Source of the DNA: Bacteroidales bacterium UBA4318
GTDB taxonomy: Bacteria > Bacteroidota > Bacteroidia > Bacteroidales > UBA932
Length of the DNA: 10,401 nucleotides
NCBI GenBank assembly: GCA_002393895.1
Contig: DGUE01000113.1
Location: 1-10,401, forward strand
Direction: 5' to 3'
Shown here: positions 7,126 through 10,401 of the stretch, piece after piece
How positions within the stretch are numbered: position 1 is the first letter of the stretch
Layout: each line of letters starts with the position of its first letter
The notes under the pieces: model-generated
Told to the model about the DNA's origin: nothing
The model's database searches: none
What the model saw: the letters and a program-made list of their open reading frames with translations, nothing else
Program-made: the position numbers and the translations under genes

Positions 7126-8818
7126 AAGAACGGCAGATATCGCAGCGGCCGCAGGGGGCGCTGTCGCTCTGGCCGAAGTAATCCAGCAGATATGACTGAC
7201 GGCAGCGGTCGGTTTCAGAAACGTATCCGACTATGGCCTCAGTGCGCGCGGAGCTCTTCTCGCGCAGCATCTCGTAGCGCTTTGGCTGAAGATCCACATT
7301 CCCGCGCTGCAAGTGATTGTGGTGCAGGGTGATCACGTCGCTCTTGTCCCCGGGGACATAGCGTATAACATGCTCCAGCGAAAGCCGGTAGAGAAGCTGC
7401 CTCAAATCCGGAATGCTTACTCCGATGCTGGCCGCCACATAATCCTCGGCGATCGAAACAGGATAGGAGAAGATGCCGGTATAATTCCGCATAAGAAGCT
7501 CCAGAAGAGCGACCATTCGCTGGTCCGGAAGGTCTATTTCGTACAGATCCCTGCGGTCTACGGCAATCTTCACCTGAGTATTGATATCCACCGCCTCGGT
7601 ATAGCTGAGATGCTCCGACCTTTCAAGGTAGATGATGGCGTTCCGCACCGAAGCCTGGTTCAGCTTGAAATGCTTGCAGAATTCCACCAGGTCGAAGCGC
7701 AGCTGCCGGCCCATTCCCTGTTCGTAGGGTATCTGGAAGAAGACGTGGAGCTTGTGATAGATGTCTTCGATATATTCCAGCGGGGGGAATCCCAGGCTGT
7801 CCAGCTGATGCAGGCGGCGTACGTCATCCGGGCTCCACAGAAGCACCGCGTATGACTGTTTTCCATCGCGCCCGGCACGTCCGGCCTCCTGGAAATAGGC
7901 CTCCGGGCTCTCGGGGATGTCGCAGTGAACCACAAAGCGCACATCCGGTTTGTCTATGCCCATGCCAAAGGCATTCGTGCATATCATCACACGTATATCC
8001 CCCTTCTTCCAGGCCGCCTGGCGCTGAGTGCGGATTTCGTTGGAAAGCCCTGCATGATAATAAGATACGCTGACACCTTCGGCCTTCATGAGGGCTGCAT
8101 ATTCCTCGCATTTCCTGCGGCTTCGGAGGTAGATGATGCCGCTCCCCTTCACTCCCTGGCAGACCCCCAGCAGCTGGCCGAACTTATCTTCGCACTTGCG
8201 CACTATATAATTTAGGTTGGGGCGCTCGAAGCTGCTCTTGAGCATCAGTTTCTCCTTGAAGCGGAGCTTGTCCATTATGTCCTGCGCGACCTCAGGAGTG
8301 GCCGTGGCGGTCAGGGCGATGACGGGGGCGTCGAAGCGATCGCGGAGTTTGCCGATGTGGAGGTAGTCCGGGCGGAAATCATATCCCCATTGCGAGATGC
8401 AGTGGGCCTCGTCCACCACTATGTAGCTGACGTTCAGTATGTCTATGTAGGATTGAAAGAGGGCGGTGCCGAGGCGCTCCGGCGAGAGATAGAGGAACTT
8501 GAAATCCCCGTAGGCGGCGTTGTTCAGGGCGGTATCCACCTGGAAACGGTTCATCCCTGCATGTATGGCAAGAGCCTTGATGCCGCGGGATTCGAGGTTC
8601 TGCACCTGGTCTTTCATCAGGGCTATCAGCGGCGTCACCACCAGCGCAACGCCTTCCTTCATCATGGCAGGCACCTGGAAGCAGACGGACTTGCCCCCGC
8701 CGGTGGGCAGGATGGCCAGCACGTCGCGCCCCTCCGCCGCAGCAGAAATTATCTCCTCCTGCATCGGCCGGAAGGCATCGTAGCCCCAGTATTGTTTCAA
8801 TATCTCCTTGGCGCCCAT
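7115..8818 (-). CDS. recQ: ATP-dependent DNA helicase RecQ
   Basis: This superfamily 2 3'-5' DNA helicase acts in recombination, replication-fork repair and resolution of unusual DNA structures. With the start at 8818 ([12 protein letters not shown]) it has 567 residues. It shows the aromatic-plus-Gln motif 0 (FRPMQ), Walker A LPTGGGKS (Lys43), DEAH (136-139) followed by [19 protein letters not shown], and motif [12 protein letters not shown]. The four-cysteine zinc motif (Cys539, Cys556, Cys559, Cys562; CGRCDIC) lies at the very end, only five residues from the C-terminus. This is the layout I recall for the short Bacteroidota RecQ type rather than the E. coli RecQ-RQC-HRDC layout, and no HRDC domain is present. 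The frame stays open to an upstream ATG at 8881, but the extra 21 residues are hydrophobic and not family-like, and a -7 box lies within them, so 8818 is preferred. It converges on the MBL-fold gene with an 11-bp overlap. Confidence 0.94.
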   Translation of the reverse strand: MGAKEILKQYWGYDAFRPMQEEIISAAAEGRDVLAILPTGGGKSVCFQVPAMMKEGVALVVTPLIALMKDQVQNLESRGIKALAIHAGMNRFQVDTALNNAAYGDFKFLYLSPERLGTALFQSYIDILNVSYIVVDEAHCISQWGYDFRPDYLHIGKLRDRFDAPVIALTATATPEVAQDIMDKLRFKEKLMLKSSFERPNLNYIVRKCEDKFGQLLGVCQGVKGSGIIYLRSRRKCEEYAALMKAEGVSVSYYHAGLSNEIRTQRQAAWKKGDIRVMICTNAFGMGIDKPDVRFVVHCDIPESPEAYFQEAGRAGRDGKQSYAVLLWSPDDVRRLHQLDSLGFPPLEYIEDIYHKLHVFFQIPYEQGMGRQLRFDLVEFCKHFKLNQASVRNAIIYLERSEHLSYTEAVDINTQVKIAVDRRDLYEIDLPDQRMVALLELLMRNYTGIFSYPVSIAEDYVAASIGVSIPDLRQLLYRLSLEHVIRYVPGDKSDVITLHHNHLQRGNVDLQPKRYEMLREKSSARTEAIVGYVSETDRCRQSYLLDYFGQSDSAPCGRCDICRSSNR

Positions 8819-8826
8819 AGCAGATA

Positions 8827-8834
8827 CAAATATA
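8827..8834 (-). promoter_or_regulatory. Bacteroidota -7 box for recQ
   Basis: On the minus strand this reads TATATTTG, a perfect match to the Bacteroidota -7 consensus TAnnTTTG. About 17-20 bases further upstream is TTTTC (near 8850-8855), a weak counterpart of the -33 TTTG element. A start of transcription 6-7 bases beyond the box would fall near 8820, only two or three bases before the recQ ATG, so the mRNA would be nearly leaderless. This is a match by eye. Confidence 0.5.
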
Positions 8835-8886
8835 ATTAAAATAGAGGATGAAAAGTCTGTAAGGGTACGGACCAAGCGCATTTTTC

Positions 8887-8914
8887 TTGGTCTCCCATAA
8901 AATTATTATTTTTG
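8887..8914 (+). promoter_or_regulatory. Bacteroidota promoter facing 8933-10316
   Basis: TATTTTTG at 8907-8914 matches TAnnTTTG perfectly, and TTG at 8887-8889 sits 17 bases upstream, close to the expected -33 spacing. Transcription would start near 8920, about 12 bases before the ATG at 8933. It drives the remnant genes and may also drive the HAD lipoprotein, because I see no good -7 box in 9200-9260. Confidence 0.55.
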
Positions 8915-8932
8915 CACTTCATTTCACACCGG

Positions 8933-9120
8933 ATGAAGTACAGCACCACATACCAGATAACGGCCGCTCAGATAACGGCCCGGTACCGCCTTACCATCGA
9001 CGGCTTGCTGACATTCCACGCGAATACCATTGCAAGATACTTGACCACCCTCGGCCTGGCCGCTTTTGACGTCCAGAAGACGGGAAACCGATAATCACCA
9101 AGGACTTTTATAAGAAATAG
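8933..9120 (+). pseudogene. Thioesterase-like gene remnant (N-terminal fragment plus out-of-frame tail)
   Basis: From the ATG at 8933 a 53-codon frame runs to a TAA at 9092-9094. Its sequence (YRLTIDGLLTFHANTIARYL, then GLAAFDVQKTG) reads like the first part of a hot-dog-fold acyl-ACP or acyl-CoA thioesterase, where a long helix precedes the TWV-type strand, but it stops before the rest of the domain. In another frame, 9079-9120 encodes DGKPIITKDFYKK and a stop, which looks like the C-terminal end of some protein. The simplest reading is a gene that lost its middle in an out-of-frame deletion near 9080. The thioesterase resemblance is from memory and is moderate, and the tail may belong to a different gene. 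A real small protein of 53 residues cannot be excluded, since a good promoter lies just upstream. Confidence 0.42.
8954..8980 (+). repeat. 12-bp direct repeat, period 15
   Basis: CAGATAACGGCC occurs at 8954-8965 and again at 8969-8980. It encodes QITAA-QITAR near the N-terminus of the 53-codon frame. It looks like a small tandem duplication inside the coding sequence. Its position some 35 bases after the predicted transcription start would also allow a role in the leader, but nothing else supports that. Confidence 0.75.
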
Positions 9121-9125
9121 ACACC

Positions 9126-9236
9126 ATGACACTCGAACAAAAGATTCAGGAAGACATTAAGGCCGCGAACAAGGCCCTCGCAGGCCAGTCCGACGGCAGG
9201 ACTATATCCACGGTAGTCAAGGAACTCCTTTCGTAG
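9126..9236 (+). pseudogene. yqeY: YqeY-family remnant, middle deleted in frame (36 codons)
   Basis: The open frame has 36 codons. The first 14 residues (MTLEQKIQEDIKAA) match the start of GatB/YqeY-domain proteins, and the last 22 (ending DGRTISTVVKELLS) match their extreme C-terminus, where family members carry a GKADG-type turn followed by a short helix. The full family is about 150 residues, so roughly 110 in the middle are absent, with the frame preserved. The junction lies near the Ala-Ala codons at 9162-9167, which could have been a short homology for deletion since family members have Ala-rich stretches at both places. YqeY is a small helical protein related to the tRNA-binding tail of amidotransferase GatB; its role is poorly known, and this fragment is unlikely to keep it. 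It follows the thioesterase-like remnant after 5 bp. Family match is from memory. Confidence 0.55.
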
Positions 9237-9260
9237 TTTCTAACATTTATTCAATACTGC

Positions 9261-10316
9261 ATGAAACGAACATTCATACTTGCAGCCATCTTGACAGTAC
9301 TCTTTGTCGGATGCTCGAAAGATAATCCCGACCCGGGGAAGAACTATTTCACCCTGTGGAATTCCTGCGAAGCCCTTACTGCCCTGCAGGAGTATGTCCA
9401 GGATGTGACGGACCCTTCTTCCAGTAATTACATCCAGCCTGCGGACAGAATCGCCACATTCGATATGGACGGCACTTTCGTTGGTGAACTCTATCCGACG
9501 TACTTTGAATACAACCTTCTGGAGTACCGTGTGCTGGATGACCCTGACTATAAAGACCGGGCTCCTGCAGAGGTTAAGGAAACCGCCCGGGAGATTAGGG
9601 ATTTCGTCCGAAACGGAACCAAGCTTCCGGACCATTTCGACATGAAACACGCCCAGGCTGCTGCCACGGCCTACGCCGGAATGACCCTCGCAGAGTTCGA
9701 CGCCTATGTGAAGTCATACGCAGCCAAGCCGGCGAACGGCTTCACAGGAATGACCTACGGCCAGAGTTTCTACAAGCCCATGCTTGAGGTGTTCGATTAT
9801 CTGGAAGACAACGGCTTCACCTACTACGTCGTCTCCGGCTCCGACCGCTTCATCTGCCGCGCGCTGGTCCAGGCCATCGGCATCGCCCCCAACCGGGTCA
9901 TCGGAATGGACGTGAAGCTGGAATCCACTGGCCAGGGCGACGAAGAGGGTGTCAACCACACTTTCGGCAAAGAGGAAAGCCTCGTCCGCACCGACCAGCT
10001 GATTATCAAGAACCTTAAGACCAACAAGGTGCTGCAGATCACCCAGGAGATAGGCAAGGTGCCGGTCCTCTCGTTCGGCAACAGCGGCGGCGACAGCGCC
10101 ATGCATAACTACTGCCTGAGCAACACCGAGCACAAGACCGCGGCCTTCATGCTCATTGCCGACGATGAAGCCCGCGACCACGCCAATCGCGAGAAAGCCC
10201 TTAAGTTGGGAGAGCAGTGGCGCGAAGCCGGATACCATGTCATTTCCATGAGGGACGACTTCCGGACGATTTACGGTGACAATGTAAAGAAAGTCCCGTT
10301 CACTTTTGACGATTGA
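9261..10316 (+). CDS. HAD-superfamily phosphatase-like lipoprotein
   Basis: The 351-residue protein begins with a lipoprotein signal peptide: Lys-Arg, a hydrophobic core and a lipobox-like FVGC with the lipidated residue at Cys18, followed by SKDN. The acidic/Lys residues after the Cys weakly resemble the surface-export signals of Bacteroidota lipoproteins. The mature part is a haloacid-dehalogenase fold. Motif I is FDMDGT (Asp68 nucleophile, Asp70 acid/base), motif II is VVSGSDR (Ser192), motif III is probably Lys253 or Lys256 in NLKTNKV, and motif IV is FGNSGGDSAM (Asp278). The 120 residues between motifs I and II would form a helical cap, as in phosphoserine phosphatase-like enzymes. All catalytic residues are present, so phosphohydrolase activity on a periplasmic or extracellular phosphate ester is likely; the substrate is unknown. 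No promoter box is evident directly upstream, so it may be read from the promoter at 8887-8914 through the remnants. Confidence 0.85.
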   Translation: MKRTFILAAILTVLFVGCSKDNPDPGKNYFTLWNSCEALTALQEYVQDVTDPSSSNYIQPADRIATFDMDGTFVGELYPTYFEYNLLEYRVLDDPDYKDRAPAEVKETAREIRDFVRNGTKLPDHFDMKHAQAAATAYAGMTLAEFDAYVKSYAAKPANGFTGMTYGQSFYKPMLEVFDYLEDNGFTYYVVSGSDRFICRALVQAIGIAPNRVIGMDVKLESTGQGDEEGVNHTFGKEESLVRTDQLIIKNLKTNKVLQITQEIGKVPVLSFGNSGGDSAMHNYCLSNTEHKTAAFMLIADDEARDHANREKALKLGEQWREAGYHVISMRDDFRTIYGDNVKKVPFTFDD

Positions 10317-10401
10317 CGCTCTGGGAAGCATCATATATTTCAATATCGAAAAACGCGTTTAAATATGTATTTCTCTGATCTTTCATGGAGCATACGCGGT
10401 A
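10317..10401. other. AT-rich non-coding end of window
   Basis: No gene is visible in these 85 bases. They contain a perfect 10-bp palindrome, AAACGCGTTT (10351-10360), flanked by ATATTT (10335-10340) and AAATAT (10361-10366), which could pair as a weak long-loop hairpin. There is no GC-rich stem with a T run, so I do not call a terminator. TATATTTC is one base off the -7 consensus and could belong to a gene beyond the edge. Confidence 0.4.

Noticed and set aside
7145..7152. GCGGCCGC palindrome near the recQ 3' end
   Set aside because: It falls in codons for the conserved zinc motif and is short enough to occur by chance in GC-rich coding DNA.
7313..7855. 180-codon plus-strand open frame opposite recQ
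   Set aside because: Antisense to the RecQ RQC and zinc region, whose motifs are unmistakable; the product resembles nothing known.
8357..8839. 160-codon plus-strand open frame opposite the recQ helicase core
   Set aside because: Shadow of the conserved helicase motifs; it also runs into the recQ promoter.
8819..8881. N-terminal extension of RecQ from the ATG at 8881
   Set aside because: The added residues do not resemble RecQ family N-termini, and a perfect -7 promoter box lies within them.

Overview
The window looks like chromosomal DNA from a member of the Bacteroidales (Bacteroidota), GC in the mid-50s by eye. Three things point there. Two promoter boxes match the Bacteroidota -7 consensus TAnnTTTG. 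The start codons lack clear Shine-Dalgarno sequences. The protein types (a Bacteroidota-style TamB, the second RsmI-like methyltransferase paralogue, a RecQ with its zinc motif at the extreme C-terminus, a HAD-fold lipoprotein) are typical of the group. The genus cannot be fixed from sequence alone; a gut or rumen Bacteroidales lineage of fairly high GC is a reasonable guess.

Positions 1-7125 hold five plus-strand genes packed into one apparent operon, each overlapping the next. They are a 5'-truncated tamB (envelope biogenesis), an RsmI-like SAM-dependent methyltransferase, folB (dihydroneopterin aldolase, folate synthesis), mtaB (methylthiolation of t6A37 in tRNA) and a PhnP-like metallo-beta-lactamase-fold hydrolase. 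Overlaps are 8, 28, 4 and 4 bp, so translational coupling is likely. recQ (7115-8818, minus strand) converges on the operon and overlaps its last gene by 11 bp, leaving no room for an intergenic terminator.

Upstream of recQ lies a short divergent promoter region with one -7 box on each strand. The rightward promoter faces 8933-9236, which holds what look like remains of two genes. One is an N-terminal thioesterase-like fragment of 53 codons that runs out of frame into an unrelated-looking tail. The other is a 36-codon open frame that reads as the two ends of a YqeY-family protein joined together with the middle missing. After it comes an intact HAD-superfamily phosphatase-like lipoprotein (9261-10316), which may depend on the same promoter.

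The most unusual structure is inside mtaB. An exactly 180-bp, GC-rich segment (5164-5343) is bounded by near-perfect inverted repeats of about 30 bp, each containing its own small hairpin, with another hairpin in the middle. It is read through in frame and adds a Pro/Ser/Gly/Leu-rich linker between the N-terminal MTTase domain and the radical-SAM domain. It resembles a palindromic element that has inserted into a coding gene and been kept as protein, in the manner of Rickettsia palindromic elements. The paired-gene remnant at 8933-9236 is the second point of interest. I found no CRISPR array, tRNA, rRNA, transposase or defence locus.
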